Shown: one piece after another, positions 55,842 through 64,000 of the stretch | How the letters are laid out: every line of letters starts with the position of its first letter | Numbering within the stretch: position 1 is the first letter of the stretch | Assembly: GCF_004803635.1 (NCBI RefSeq) | Contig: NZ_SSWX01000015.1 | Coordinates: 41,996-105,995, forward strand | Direction: 5' to 3' | Source: Lampropedia aestuarii | Lineage (GTDB): Bacteria > Pseudomonadota > Gammaproteobacteria > Burkholderiales > Burkholderiaceae_C | Length of the DNA: 64,000 nucleotides | Notes under the pieces: model-generated | Database searches by the model: none | What the model was told of the DNA's origin: nothing | What the model saw: only the letters and a program-made list of their open reading frames with translations | Made by a program: the position numbers and the translations under genes

Positions 55842-56852
55842 TTAATAAATCGCCAAACTGAGCCAGTAAGCCAAAGCCGCCACAAAGGCGCTGGCGGGAA
55901 TCGTGAAAATCCAGGCCCAGACAATATTGCCCGCTACGCCCCAGCGTACGGCACTGGCGCGCTGTGTAGAGCCTACGCCCACAATCGCCCCTGTGATGGT
56001 ATGTGTAGTCGAGACCGGAATGCCCATCGCCGTCGCAATGAACAAGGTCATGGCACCACCGGCTTCAGCACAAAAACCACCGACAGGCTTGAGTTTGGTG
56101 ATCTTCTGGCCCATGGTTTTGACAATTCTCCAACCGCCAAACATCGTGCCCAAACCAATCGCGGCATAGCAAGACACAATCACCCAAGTCGGTGGCGAAG
56201 TCGCCTCCTTGCCCAAATAGCCAGTACCAATCAACAACAGCCAAATGATACCGATGGTTTTTTGCGCATCATTGCCGCCGTGGCCGAGGCTGTATGCACC
56301 GGCAGAGAGCAATTGCAAGCGCCTGAACCACTTGTCGACGTGGCCTGGTCGCGTGCGGCGAAACAGCCAGGCGACAATCACCATCATCGCCGAGCCCAGT
56401 AAGTAGCCCAGCAGCGGTGAGACAAAGATGAAAACCACCACCTTCATGATGCCCATCACCTCCAGCGCACTCACACCCCCCTTGGCAATCACCGCGCCAA
56501 CAATGCCACCAATCAAGGCATGCGAAGAGCTGCTGGGGATGCCGTAATACCAGGTCAGCAAATTCCAGCTGATCGCGCCTAATAATGCGCCAAAGACCAC
56601 GTGGGTGTCTACAAAATCTGGCGAAACAATGCCCTTGCCTACCGTGGCAGCCACGCTGAGATGGAAGACAAAAATCGCAACGAAATTGAAAAACGCGGCG
56701 AACAAGACTGCCTGAGCGGGTTTGAGCACCCCGGTCGAGACAACGGTGGCAATGGAGTTGGCCGCATCATGAAAACCATTCATGAAGTCGAAAATCAAGG
56801 CCAAGACCACCAGCAAGACTACGACCCATAAGGCCGCTTGTGCTATTTCCAT
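55842..56852 (-). CDS. pitA: Low-affinity inorganic phosphate transporter (Pit)
   Basis: The 336 residues have about ten membrane helices and two Pit signature motifs: DFMNGFHDAANSIATVVSTG near the N-terminus and GHGGNDAQKTIGIIWLLLI in the middle, plus GIPVSTTHTITGAIVGVG later. Pit carries neutral metal-phosphate with protons. It lies 26 bp downstream of the DUF47 gene, the common pit partner. Confidence 0.95.
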   Translation of the reverse strand: MEIAQAALWVVVLLVVLALIFDFMNGFHDAANSIATVVSTGVLKPAQAVLFAAFFNFVAIFVFHLSVAATVGKGIVSPDFVDTHVVFGALLGAISWNLLTWYYGIPSSSSHALIGGIVGAVIAKGGVSALEVMGIMKVVVFIFVSPLLGYLLGSAMMVIVAWLFRRTRPGHVDKWFRRLQLLSAGAYSLGHGGNDAQKTIGIIWLLLIGTGYLGKEATSPPTWVIVSCYAAIGLGTMFGGWRIVKTMGQKITKLKPVGGFCAEAGGAMTLFIATAMGIPVSTTHTITGAIVGVGSTQRASAVRWGVAGNIVWAWIFTIPASAFVAALAYWLSLAIY

Positions 56853-56878
56853 TTTGAACTCCTGCTAGAGTGAAGGGA

Positions 56879-57526
56879 TCAGGAGTTTTCCAGCACAATG
56901 CCTTCAATAATTTTTGCCACGTCCTGGCAACGATCACTGATGGATTCGAGCAGCTCGTAAATGGCTTTGAGCTTGATCAGCTCGCGCACATCTTCTTCTT
57001 GTCTGAACAAAGCGCTCATGGCCGAACGCAGCACGCGGTCGGCATCGTCTTCCAACTTGTCAATTTCTTCACAGGTTTTCAAGGCCGCTTCTGCCACCGA
57101 CGCATCAGCAATCTTGTCCAGCGTGCCAACTGCGGCACGTACGCGGTCAATGCAGCGGCGATCCAGGTCGGTCAAGGTGCGCATGTCATCGGTGATCGCG
57201 TGCACATCGTAGAGCACTAAAGTTTCGGCGACGTCTTGAATCAAGTCGGCCACATCGTCCATGCGATTGATCAAGCTGTGAATCTGCTCACGATCAATCG
57301 GTGTGATGAAAGTCTGGTGAATCGTTTTGTTGACAAGTGTAGTCACGCTGTCAGCAGCACTTTCAGCCTCGTCAATGGCAGCAATGTATTGAGCCCTTAA
57401 ATTGGCATCAGAGTAATTGGCAACCAGCTTGACCAAGGCATCTGCGGCCTCGACAGTGTGGTTGGCATGTTGATTAAAAAGCGCAAAAAAATTGCCCTCG
57501 CGGGGCAATAGCTTACCGAACAGCAT
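56879..57526 (-). CDS. DUF47 / PhoU-like Pit accessory protein
   Basis: An all-helical protein of 215 residues. The family patterns are visible: LLPREGNFFALFNQHANHTVE, FITPIDREQIHSLINRMDDVAD, CEEIDKLEDDADRVLRSAM and LKAIYELLESISDRCQDVAKI. DUF47 proteins are PhoU-like and act on Pit transporters in several bacteria. It is upstream of and co-oriented with pit, consistent with one operon. Confidence 0.93.
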   Translation of the reverse strand: MLFGKLLPREGNFFALFNQHANHTVEAADALVKLVANYSDANLRAQYIAAIDEAESAADSVTTLVNKTIHQTFITPIDREQIHSLINRMDDVADLIQDVAETLVLYDVHAITDDMRTLTDLDRRCIDRVRAAVGTLDKIADASVAEAALKTCEEIDKLEDDADRVLRSAMSALFRQEEDVRELIKLKAIYELLESISDRCQDVAKIIEGIVLENS

Positions 57527-57789
57527 TCAGGACCTCTGACATATGTCATACAAATGAAATAAAATTGTAAGATAACTTGGTGGCATCTGTCCAAACAAAG
57601 CTGCTCGCAAACCCAAGCTGCACGCAATTCAATACCAGATCAGCCCATTTTTCGTGGGAACGCAGCATTTCGATCAAACGCACGTTAAGTACATTCAGGA
57701 CGTTATGTGCATGCAGGCATACATAGCCCACCCTAGCGTGTGCTGGCCGAAGCGGCCGGATGTCCTCAGTAATATGAATTACCTAGCGC

Positions 57790-57818
57790 TTCACCATTTG
57801 CCTTTATCAATGTATAAT
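57790..57818 (+). promoter_or_regulatory. Probable sigma70 promoter of the rpmI operon
   Basis: TTCACC (57790-57795) and TATAAT (57813-57818) are 17 bp apart and lead into a 260-base leader before rpmI. Confidence 0.6.
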
Positions 57819-57867
57819 CGCTGGTTCTTTGCTGATTTTCCCAGCAAGCTTGAGCGTTTTTGAAGTT

Positions 57868-57970
57868 GCAGCTTAGGGTTGTTCAACCCTAAGCTGCGGC
57901 AGCGAGATGGGCAGGATGGGGTTCGCGGCAAAGAGAATGCAGCCAGTGCGGAGTCGTTCGCACTGGCTGC
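57868..57970 (+). promoter_or_regulatory. Two strong leader hairpins upstream of rpmI
   Basis: GCAGCTTAGGGTT-GTTC-AACCCTAAGCTGC (57868-57897) is a perfect 13-bp stem, and GCAGCCAGTGCG-GAGTCGTT-CGCACTGGCTGC (57939-57970) a perfect 12-bp stem. No T tract follows either. Leaders of rpmI-rplT operons are often bound by L20, so a translational autoregulation element is a reasonable guess. It is not proven that L20 binds here. Confidence 0.5.
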
Positions 57971-58080
57971 GTATTACAAGTGGACTGTAGGCTTTCAAAG
58001 GGATCTGTACTGTTGGCTTCGTGCCAAAACAGCTGCATCACGCCTAGCAGGCACAATGTCAAACCAAAGGTAGTAGTGAT

Positions 58081-58284
58081 ATGCCAAAAATGAAGAGCAA
58101 GAGCAGCGCGAAAAAGCGTTTTCGCGTTCGCCCAGGTGGTACTGTTAAGCGCGGTCAAGCGTTCAAACGCCACATCTTGACAAAGAAAAGCACCAAAAAC
58201 AAACGCCAATTGCGCGGCGCAGTGAATGTGCATGAGTCCAACCTCGGCCACGTGGCACAAATGTTGCCATTCGCCGGTCTGTAA
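58081..58284 (+). CDS. rpmI: 50S ribosomal protein L35
   Basis: 67 residues, highly basic, with [15 protein letters not shown] and the closing [14 protein letters not shown], the complete L35 pattern. It starts the ribosomal/Phe-tRNA synthetase operon. In most bacteria infC (IF3) lies directly upstream; here pit and DUF47 genes lie there instead, so infC must be elsewhere. Confidence 0.97.
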   Translation: MPKMKSKSSAKKRFRVRPGGTVKRGQAFKRHILTKKSTKNKRQLRGAVNVHESNLGHVAQMLPFAGL

Positions 58285-58305
58285 TCTGCATTAAGGAGTT
58301 CACAC

Positions 58306-58665
58306 ATGCCTCGCGTAAAACGTGGTGTAACGGCACATGCCCGTCACAAGAAAATTCTGAAGCTGGCCAAGGGTTTCCGTGGTCGTCGTGGTAACGTCTA
58401 TCGCGTTGCCAAACAAGCGGTAATGAAAGCGGGTCAATACGCTTATCGTGACCGCCGCAACAAAAAACGCGTATTCCGTCAGTTGTGGATTGCCCGTATC
58501 AACGCCGCTTCACGTGAGTTGGGCGTGACATACAGCCAGTTCACCAATGGCCTGAAAAAAGCACACATCGAGATCGACCGCAAAATGCTGGCTGATCTGG
58601 CTGTGTTTGACAAAGCCGCTTTTGCTAGCTTGGTTGACCAAGCTAAAGCCAAACTGGCAGCGTAA
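58306..58665 (+). CDS. rplT: 50S ribosomal protein L20
   Basis: 119 residues with [40 protein letters not shown] and [20 protein letters not shown], the standard L20 sequence. It binds 23S rRNA early in assembly and, in several bacteria, represses its own operon. It follows rpmI by 21 bp with AAGGAG. Confidence 0.97.
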   Translation: MPRVKRGVTAHARHKKILKLAKGFRGRRGNVYRVAKQAVMKAGQYAYRDRRNKKRVFRQLWIARINAASRELGVTYSQFTNGLKKAHIEIDRKMLADLAVFDKAAFASLVDQAKAKLAA

Positions 58666-58747
58666 TTACGGGAAGGCATGCCCCGTGCATGCCCCACTCT
58701 CCCGCACAAGGCTGGGCTTGGCGAATCTGCTGACAAAGCAGGTTCTC

Positions 58748-58766
58748 AAGGCACCAGCCTTTTTTA
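58748..58766 (+). terminator. Possible attenuator hairpin before pheS
   Basis: AAGGC-ACCA-GCCTT followed by TTTTATT lies between rplT and pheS. The stem is only 5 bp. Phe-tRNA synthetase genes are controlled by attenuation in other proteobacteria, but I do not see a Phe-rich leader peptide here. Confidence 0.4.
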
Positions 58767-58832
58767 TTGGAAATTGTTGGCAGCAAATGCCACCACTGTG
58801 TTGTACACGCCTGCAGCTTCGAGGATAAAGAT

Positions 58833-59894
58833 ATGAGCACTGCTGATTTGGATGCATTGATTGAACAAGCCCAAACCCAGTTTGCACAAAGCGACACCCC
58901 CGCCGCATTGGAAGATGCGAAAGCCCGATTCTTTGGCAAAAGTGGCCAAATCACCGAGCTGATGAAAGGCATGGCACAGCTGAGTGTGGATGAGAAGAAA
59001 ACACGCGGCGCTGCCATCAACCAGGCCAAGCAAGCCATTGAGCAAGCCTTGCAAGCACGCCGCCAAGCACTGGCCGACGCCGAACTGGCGCGCCAATTGC
59101 AGGCCGAGCGTCTGGATGTAACCCTGCCTGGCAGACTGCGTCAGCCTGGCGGTCTGCACCCGGTCTCACGCACGATGGAGCGCATTGAAGCCATTTTCAG
59201 CTCGATGGGCTTTGATGTGGCCGATGGCCCAGAAGTCGAGTCCGACTGGCACAGCTTCACCTCACTGAACAACCCCCCCAATCACCCTGCTCGCTCGATG
59301 CAAGACACGTTCTACGTGGACATCAAGGATGAGCAAGGCCAGCACTACAACCTGCGTCCACACACCAGCCCAATGCAAGTGCGTTATGCACACCAGCATG
59401 TAAAAAAACATGCTGCCTTGAACGCCGCAGGCAAAACCATTCCAGATGTGCGCGTGATCGCACCAGGACGCACCTACCGCGTTGACAGCGATGCGACCCA
59501 TTCGCCGATGTTCCACCAATGCGAAGGCCTGTGGCTGGGTGAGAACGTCAGCTTCAAAGACCTCAAATACGTCTTCACCAACTTCTGCAAAACGTTTTTT
59601 GAGCGTGATGATTTGGTGCTGCGTTTCAGGCCCAGCTTCTTCCCATTCACTGAGCCCAGCGCAGAAATTGACATCCAGTTTGCCAGCGGTCCGCTGGCTG
59701 GACGTTGGCTGGAAGTGGCCGGCTCAGGCCAAGTACACCCCAATGTGGTGCGCAATATGGGCCTGGACCCAGAGCAATACATTGGCTTTGCATTCGGTAT
59801 GGGGCCAGATCGCCTCACGATGCTGCGCTATGGCGTCAATGATTTGCGCCTGTTCTTCGAAGGCGACGTCCGTTTCCTCAGCCAATTTCAATAA
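58833..59894 (+). CDS. pheS: Phenylalanyl-tRNA synthetase alpha subunit
   Basis: Class II synthetase subunit that activates phenylalanine. ATG at 58833 (GAGGATAAAGAT ahead) gives 353 residues with the N-terminal coiled-coil ([12 protein letters not shown]), the [20 protein letters not shown] entry to the catalytic domain, motif 2 [19 protein letters not shown] and motif 3 [17 protein letters not shown]. It acts as a heterotetramer with PheT encoded next. Confidence 0.97.
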   Translation: MSTADLDALIEQAQTQFAQSDTPAALEDAKARFFGKSGQITELMKGMAQLSVDEKKTRGAAINQAKQAIEQALQARRQALADAELARQLQAERLDVTLPGRLRQPGGLHPVSRTMERIEAIFSSMGFDVADGPEVESDWHSFTSLNNPPNHPARSMQDTFYVDIKDEQGQHYNLRPHTSPMQVRYAHQHVKKHAALNAAGKTIPDVRVIAPGRTYRVDSDATHSPMFHQCEGLWLGENVSFKDLKYVFTNFCKTFFERDDLVLRFRPSFFPFTEPSAEIDIQFASGPLAGRWLEVAGSGQVHPNVVRNMGLDPEQYIGFAFGMGPDRLTMLRYGVNDLRLFFEGDVRFLSQFQ

Positions 59895-59938
59895 GCTGTC
59901 GATACACGTACCCACTTCTGCCAAAAGAAATAAGCCCT

Positions 59939-62383
59939 ATGCAATTTCCTGAATCCTGGTTGCGCGAATATTGCAACCCCGCCCTGTCCACTCAAGCGCT
60001 GGCCGACACCCTGACCATGGGTGGCTTTGAAGTCGAAGAAATCACCCCGGTCGCTCCTGCATTTCACGGCATTGTGGTCGGTGAAATCATGGAAGCGGTG
60101 CAGCACCCTGACGCCGACCGCCTGCGTGTGTGCAAAGTCAGCATTGGCCAAGCAGAACCGCTGAGCATTGTCTGCGGCGCGCCCAATGCGCGCGTTGGCA
60201 TCAAGGTGCCATGCGCAACGGTAGGTGCTGAACTGCCTCCCGGTGCTGATGGCAAACCATTCAAAATCAAAGTTGGCAAACTGCGTGGCGTCGAAAGCTA
60301 CGGCATGCTGTGCTCGGCCAAAGAGCTGGGCATCGCCGATGACCAGAGCGGCTTGCTGGAGTTGCCGCTGGATGCACCGCTGGGCGTCAATCTCCGCGAC
60401 TACCTGCGCCTCGATGATGCGCTGCTGACACTCAAGCTGACGCCCAATCTGGCGCATGGCCTGAGCATTTACGGCATCGCCCGTGAGCTGTCAGCCTTGA
60501 CTGGCGCGCCGCTGCTGCCGCTGCCAACACCGGCTGTGGCCGTCAATGGCGCACAGACACTGGCTGTGAGCGTCAAGGACAAGGATTTGTGCGGCCGTTT
60601 TTCTGGTCGGGTGATCAACCAGATCAACACCCAGGCACAAACGCCTGCCTGGATGGTCGATAAGCTGGCCCGTTGCGGCCAGCGCAGCGTTGCGCCCTTG
60701 GTCGACATTTCTAACTACGTGATGTTCGAGCTGGGCCAACCTAGCCACATTTTTGACCTGGACAAAATCCATGGCGCGCTGCAAGTGCGCTGGGGCCAAG
60801 CCGGTGAAAAACTGGAATTGCTCAATGGCAATACCATCGAGGTCGACGGCAAAGTCGGCGTCATCAGTGATGACAAACAGCTCGAATCTCTGGCTGGCAT
60901 CATGGGCGGCAATGCCACGGCCGTCAGCGATACCACACGCAATGTGTATGTTGAAGCCGCGTTCTGGTGGCCAGAAGCCATTCAAGGCCGCTCACGCCGC
61001 TATGCCTTCTCAACCGATGCCGGTCACCGTTTTGAGCGCGGTGTTGATCCGCAGCGCACCATTTGCGCTATCGAGCGCATCACCGAACTGGTCATTGCGA
61101 TTTGCGGCACACCAGACACGGTGGTCAATCCGATTGACGACCAGATCATTCAATTGCCAGAAGTGAAACCGGTGGATCTGCGTGTCGCACGCGCAGCCAA
61201 AGTGATTGGCATGCCAATTTCCACCGAGCAATGCGAACAAGCGTTCACACGCCTGCAACTGGGCTTTAAGAAACTGCCAAGCAATGGCGGCGATATCCTG
61301 CGCGTCACGCCACCATCGTACCGCTTCGATATTCAAATCGAAGAGGATTTGATCGAAGAAGTCGCACGCATCATCGGCTTTAACTCGCTTCCAGACACGC
61401 CGCCGATTGCGCCGATCATTGCACGCATTGCACCAGAGGCAAGTCGCAGCAAATTTGCACTGCGCCACTTGCTGGCCGACTTGGGTTACCAGGAAACCAT
61501 CAACTTCAGCTTTGTCGAAGAAAGCTGGGAGCGTGATCTGGCCGGCAATAACAACCCGATCCACTTGCTCAACCCGATCGCTGCACCGATGAGCGTGATG
61601 CGCTCTTCGCTGCTGGGCTCGCTGCTGAATGTGCTGCGTGTCAATTTGGACCGCAAAGCCACACGTGTGCGTCTGTTTGAAGTGGGCCGTGTGTTCAAAC
61701 GCGATGACAGCGTACAAACCACTGACACCACAGTCAAGGGCGTGCATCAGCCGATGCATGTCGCTGGCCTGGCGTATGGTGATGTCGATGGGCGCCAATG
61801 GGGCCAGGGCGAGTCACGCGTGGACTTTTATGACGTCAAAGGCGATGTCGAGGCCTTGTTTGCACCATTGGTGCCTACATTTGTTGCTGCGGAACACCCC
61901 GCGCTGCACCCAGGGCGCAGCGCGCAAGTGCTGCTCGATGGCCAAGCGGTTGGCTGGGTTGGCGAGTTGCATCCACAATGGCGCCAACAGTGGGAGCTGA
62001 GCCACGCGCCAGTGCTGTTTGAGCTGGACTTGGCCGCTGCACTGCAACGCCCTGTGCCGGTTGCCAAAGCCGTGCCCAAATACCAAATGGTTGAGCGCGA
62101 TATTGCGGTGGTGGTGCAAGAGTCCGTGGCATTTTCACAAGTGCAGACAGCGATTGCACGCGCGTCAACAAGTATTCGCATTGCAAACAGCATGCTGTTT
62201 GACATTTACCGCCCGGCCCCAGGACAGAACGCCACCGGCGTGAATCAGGGCGAGAAAAGCCTGGCCATTCGACTGACATTGGATGGGGCCGGCGCAACAC
62301 TGACCGATGCGGATATTGATCTAACGGTCTCGGCTGTGTTAAAAGCTCTTGAAAGTGCGGTTGCCGCACGTCTTCGTACCTAA
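59939..62383 (+). CDS. pheT: Phenylalanyl-tRNA synthetase beta subunit
   Basis: 814 residues, full length. The N-terminal tRNA-binding OB domain (about 40-150) has VGEIMEAVQHPDADRLRVCKV and GAPNARVGIKVPCA. Then come the B3/B4 region with LTPNLAHGLSIYGIARELSA, the B5 DNA-binding-like domain, the catalytic-like core and a C-terminal FDX-ACB domain starting near YQMVERDIAVVVQES that helps bind the anticodon. It follows pheS by 44 bp. Confidence 0.97.
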   Translation: MQFPESWLREYCNPALSTQALADTLTMGGFEVEEITPVAPAFHGIVVGEIMEAVQHPDADRLRVCKVSIGQAEPLSIVCGAPNARVGIKVPCATVGAELPPGADGKPFKIKVGKLRGVESYGMLCSAKELGIADDQSGLLELPLDAPLGVNLRDYLRLDDALLTLKLTPNLAHGLSIYGIARELSALTGAPLLPLPTPAVAVNGAQTLAVSVKDKDLCGRFSGRVINQINTQAQTPAWMVDKLARCGQRSVAPLVDISNYVMFELGQPSHIFDLDKIHGALQVRWGQAGEKLELLNGNTIEVDGKVGVISDDKQLESLAGIMGGNATAVSDTTRNVYVEAAFWWPEAIQGRSRRYAFSTDAGHRFERGVDPQRTICAIERITELVIAICGTPDTVVNPIDDQIIQLPEVKPVDLRVARAAKVIGMPISTEQCEQAFTRLQLGFKKLPSNGGDILRVTPPSYRFDIQIEEDLIEEVARIIGFNSLPDTPPIAPIIARIAPEASRSKFALRHLLADLGYQETINFSFVEESWERDLAGNNNPIHLLNPIAAPMSVMRSSLLGSLLNVLRVNLDRKATRVRLFEVGRVFKRDDSVQTTDTTVKGVHQPMHVAGLAYGDVDGRQWGQGESRVDFYDVKGDVEALFAPLVPTFVAAEHPALHPGRSAQVLLDGQAVGWVGELHPQWRQQWELSHAPVLFELDLAAALQRPVPVAKAVPKYQMVERDIAVVVQESVAFSQVQTAIARASTSIRIANSMLFDIYRPAPGQNATGVNQGEKSLAIRLTLDGAGATLTDADIDLTVSAVLKALESAVAARLRT

Positions 62384-62410
62384 ATCATTGGCGTCGAAAG
62401 AGAGTGAGAC

Positions 62411-62734
62411 ATGAACGAACTGCCTATCGATATTGACAGCCTTGCGCCTACGTCTTTGACCAAGGCGCAAATGGCTGAGTTGTTGTATGACCGAATTGGC
62501 CTGTCCAAGCGCGAATCCAAGGACATCGTGGACGCATTTTTTGATTTGATTGCCAAACGACTCATCGATGGCGATAGCGTTCGTATTTCTGGCTTTGGCA
62601 ATTTCCAAGTCAGGGAAAAAGCTGCTCGGCCAGGTCGAAACCCACGCACAGGCGAATCAATTCCGATTGAAGCACGCCGTGTGGTGACCTTCCATGCCAG
62701 CAACAAGCTCAAGGAAAAAGTGCAGCAGGCCTAA
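62411..62734 (+). CDS. ihfA: Integration host factor alpha subunit
   Basis: 107 residues, HU/IHF fold. It shows [20 protein letters not shown], the [20 protein letters not shown] beta-arm with the Pro that inserts into DNA, and [14 protein letters not shown]. The ~10-residue N-terminal extension before LTKAQ is common in this order. pheT-ihfA order is standard. A terminator follows. Confidence 0.96.
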   Translation: MNELPIDIDSLAPTSLTKAQMAELLYDRIGLSKRESKDIVDAFFDLIAKRLIDGDSVRISGFGNFQVREKAARPGRNPRTGESIPIEARRVVTFHASNKLKEKVQQA

Positions 62735-62755
62735 TGCCAGTGAATGCATATGACA

Positions 62756-62778
62756 AGGGGGCAATCGCCCTCTTTTTT
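62756..62778 (+). terminator. Terminator after ihfA
   Basis: AGGGGGC-AATC-GCCCTC followed by TTTTTTA, 22 bp after the stop. The next 340 bp to the MerR gene contain no supported gene. Confidence 0.85.
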
Positions 62779-63116
62779 ATTGGTCTGTGTACACTGCCCA
62801 GTATCACCATGCGTTAGAGAGCCTCCAGCATCAACCGTGACCAAAACGCACAATGTTTGCATGCCTAAACAAGCAAATGCAAACAAATCAGACTGATCAC
62901 AGTATGATGACAGCCCCCAAAAGGCACGGCGTCAAAGACGATGGCGCAGTGCTCAACTTGGGTAACTTGATGCTCAATCTTTGCATCAATGCGTTGAAAC
63001 AATTAATAAGGCTTGGCGATTGGCTCAATACAACACGCGCGCGACCTCAGTGTGCCTGCAATGCACCAGCGGTACGTGGCGACAAACAAATTGATAAATT
63101 GCTTAATTAGGTTTAC

Positions 63117-63629
63117 ATGAATACTCCCCTGCCCCCCATTCCCGCGAAGCGGTACTTCACCATTGGCGAAGTTGCAGAACTCTGTGACGTCAAGCCCCAT
63201 GTGCTGCGCTACTGGGAGCAGGAATTCACGCAATTGCGGCCAATGAAACGCCGCGGCAATCGCCGCTATTACCAGCACCATGAAGTGCTGATGATTCGCC
63301 GCATTCGTGAATTGCTCTATGGTCAAGGGTTCACGATCAGTGGTGCGCGCACCCGATTGCAAAGCTGGAGTGCGGCAGATGCCGAAGCGGCAGCAAACAG
63401 CACAGTGGCCGAATCCAACTCCGCCCCTGCCGCAACGGCTGCGGACCGGGTCACCGATCGACCCAATGCACAACACAGTGCTGCGCAAGCTCATGAGAAG
63501 CCAATGCTGGCAGATGAGGCAACGCAATCCGCTCAACAACACGAATTTTCCAGTGAATTGAATATTCGCCATGAATTAATTCAAATTCGTGACTTTTTAA
63601 GCCAAGCGACCTCAAAATACGGTCTATAA
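63117..63629 (+). CDS. MerR-family transcriptional regulator
   Basis: 170 residues. The N-terminal MerR winged helix is clear: RYFTIGEVAELCDVKPHVLRYW, EQEFTQLRPMKRRGNRRYY, and LLYGQGFTISGARTRL. This is the group that follows ihfA and precedes tRNA-Pro in many betaproteobacteria. The second half is low complexity with Ala, Thr and Gln and then a helical end (IRHELIQIRDFLSQ). There is no metal-binding cysteine set, so it is not a metal sensor of the classic kind. Confidence 0.9.
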   Translation: MNTPLPPIPAKRYFTIGEVAELCDVKPHVLRYWEQEFTQLRPMKRRGNRRYYQHHEVLMIRRIRELLYGQGFTISGARTRLQSWSAADAEAAANSTVAESNSAPAATAADRVTDRPNAQHSAAQAHEKPMLADEATQSAQQHEFSSELNIRHELIQIRDFLSQATSKYGL

Positions 63630-63639
63630 TCTTGTTTTT

Positions 63640-63716
63640 CGGCGTGTAGCGCAGCCAGGTAGCGCACTTGCATGGGGTGCAAGGGGTCGCGAGTTCGAAT
63701 CCCGCCACGCCGACCA
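63640..63716 (+). tRNA. tRNA-Pro (GGG)
   Basis: 77 nt with acceptor CGGCGTG/CACGCCG, anticodon arm CTTGC-ATGGGGT-GCAAG giving anticodon GGG, T arm with GTTCGAATC, and encoded ACCA end. A TATAAT at 63625-63630 overlaps the end of the merR gene. Confidence 0.96.
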
Positions 63717-63724
63717 TAAAAATT

Positions 63725-63754
63725 TTGAATTAGCTTGATTATTTAAGTTATAAT
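63725..63754 (+). promoter_or_regulatory. Promoter of tRNA-Glu
   Basis: TTGAAT (63725-63730) and TATAAT (63749-63754) with 18-bp spacing lie 12 bp before the tRNA-Glu. Confidence 0.6.
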
Positions 63755-63766
63755 TCAAAGTTCTGT

Positions 63767-63841
63767 GACCCTATCGTCTAGCGGTTAGGACATCGCCCTT
63801 TCACGGCGGTAACCGGGGTTCGATTCCCCGTAGGGTCGCCA
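63767..63841 (+). tRNA. tRNA-Glu (TTC)
   Basis: 75 nt. Acceptor GACCCTA/TAGGGTC, anticodon loop CTTTCAC (anticodon TTC), T arm GGGGTTCGATTCCCC and encoded CCA. Confidence 0.96.
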
Positions 63842-63879
63842 CAGTTTGCTGACATTGACTGCAAGTCAATGCTCTACCA

Positions 63880-63956
63880 GGAGCGGTAGTTCAGTTGGTT
63901 AGAATACCGGCCTGTCACGCCGGGGGTCGCGGGTTCGAGTCCCGTCCGCTCCGCCA
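63880..63956 (+). tRNA. tRNA-Asp (GTC)
   Basis: 77 nt. Acceptor GGAGCGG/CCGCTCC, anticodon arm CCGGC-CTGTCAC-GCCGG (anticodon GTC), T arm with GGTTCGAGTCC and encoded CCA. It follows tRNA-Glu by 38 bp and may share its transcript. Confidence 0.96.
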
Positions 63957-64000
63957 AAAGGTAGTTTGCAAAAAAAACAATTCAATTCAAATTGCCGCAT

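Noticed and set aside
58666..58832. Phe-rich leader peptide for pheST attenuation
   Set aside because: Only one FF pair occurs in a short frame near the small hairpin, and there is no start with a ribosome site for it.
62853..63110. 85-codon frame between ihfA and merR
   Set aside because: No ribosome site, no domain, and composition like non-coding DNA; it ends a few bases before the MerR start and probably is leader sequence.

Overview
The window looks like the chromosome of a betaproteobacterium of the order Burkholderiales, probably close to Comamonadaceae. The main reasons are the exbB-exbD-lpxK cluster, zapA with its small coiled-coil partner upstream and a 6S-RNA-like locus downstream, the rpmI-rplT-pheS-pheT-ihfA-merR-tRNA-Pro block, a complete liv operon and the style of the proteins. 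The family assignment is an inference from gene content.

Layout. Bases 1 to about 10.7 kb are accessory and phage-like: the 3' part of a membrane/coiled-coil gene, a 2812-residue polyvalent phage protein (lytic transglycosylase, DdrB/ParB-like, GNAT, MuF-C-like, zincin, ADP-ribosyltransferase-like and PLxRFG/LPD38-like segments in one chain), an AT-rich orphan membrane gene, and a frameshifted membrane gene. No integrase or capsid gene is visible, so only one edge of the element is in view. 11.4-16.2 kb is a branched-chain amino acid ABC operon (livG-livF-livK-livH-livM). 16.6-22.5 kb holds queA, then leftward lpxK, exbD, exbB and dacB, and rightward tsaB. 22.7-28.7 kb has two LysR-type regulators (one MetR-like), a DUF2130 coiled-coil protein with 69-residue repeats, an alcohol dehydrogenase and an RraA-like protein. 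29-32.7 kb has a 6S-RNA-like locus, zapA and its small partner, sbcB and a glutathione transferase.

33.5-44.6 kb holds kdgK-eda (lower Entner-Doudoroff steps), pdxH, gloA, a YggT protein, nnrD/nnrE, a secreted amidohydrolase, glutathione reductase and a NERD-UvrD-type helicase. 44.6-46.7 kb is a decay zone: a PaiB-like remnant, a DUF4124 gene cut by an in-frame amber codon, one intact hypothetical gene, and a region with three 16-bp palindromes. 46.7-49.8 kb is a basic amino acid ABC operon (hisJ-Q-M-P type). 50.7-55.7 kb is a proV-proW-proX-proX osmoprotectant transporter in which the first proX has a (GCA)20 tract in its signal-peptide region. 55.8-57.5 kb is pit with its DUF47 partner. 57.8-64 kb is the ribosomal/Phe-tRNA synthetase operon, ending in tRNA-Pro(GGG), tRNA-Glu(TTC) and tRNA-Asp(GTC).

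A family of short interspersed repeats with 12-bp terminal inverted repeats (AGAGCCTGTTCA-type) sits only between genes, in at least six full or partial copies. The most interesting items are the polyvalent phage protein with RFSR-type motifs at its domain borders, this repeat family, the (GCA)20 tract, the three ATCCG-N6-CGGAT palindromes and the 69-residue repeats of the DUF2130 protein. No database search was possible, so all family names rest on recognised motifs and sequence style.
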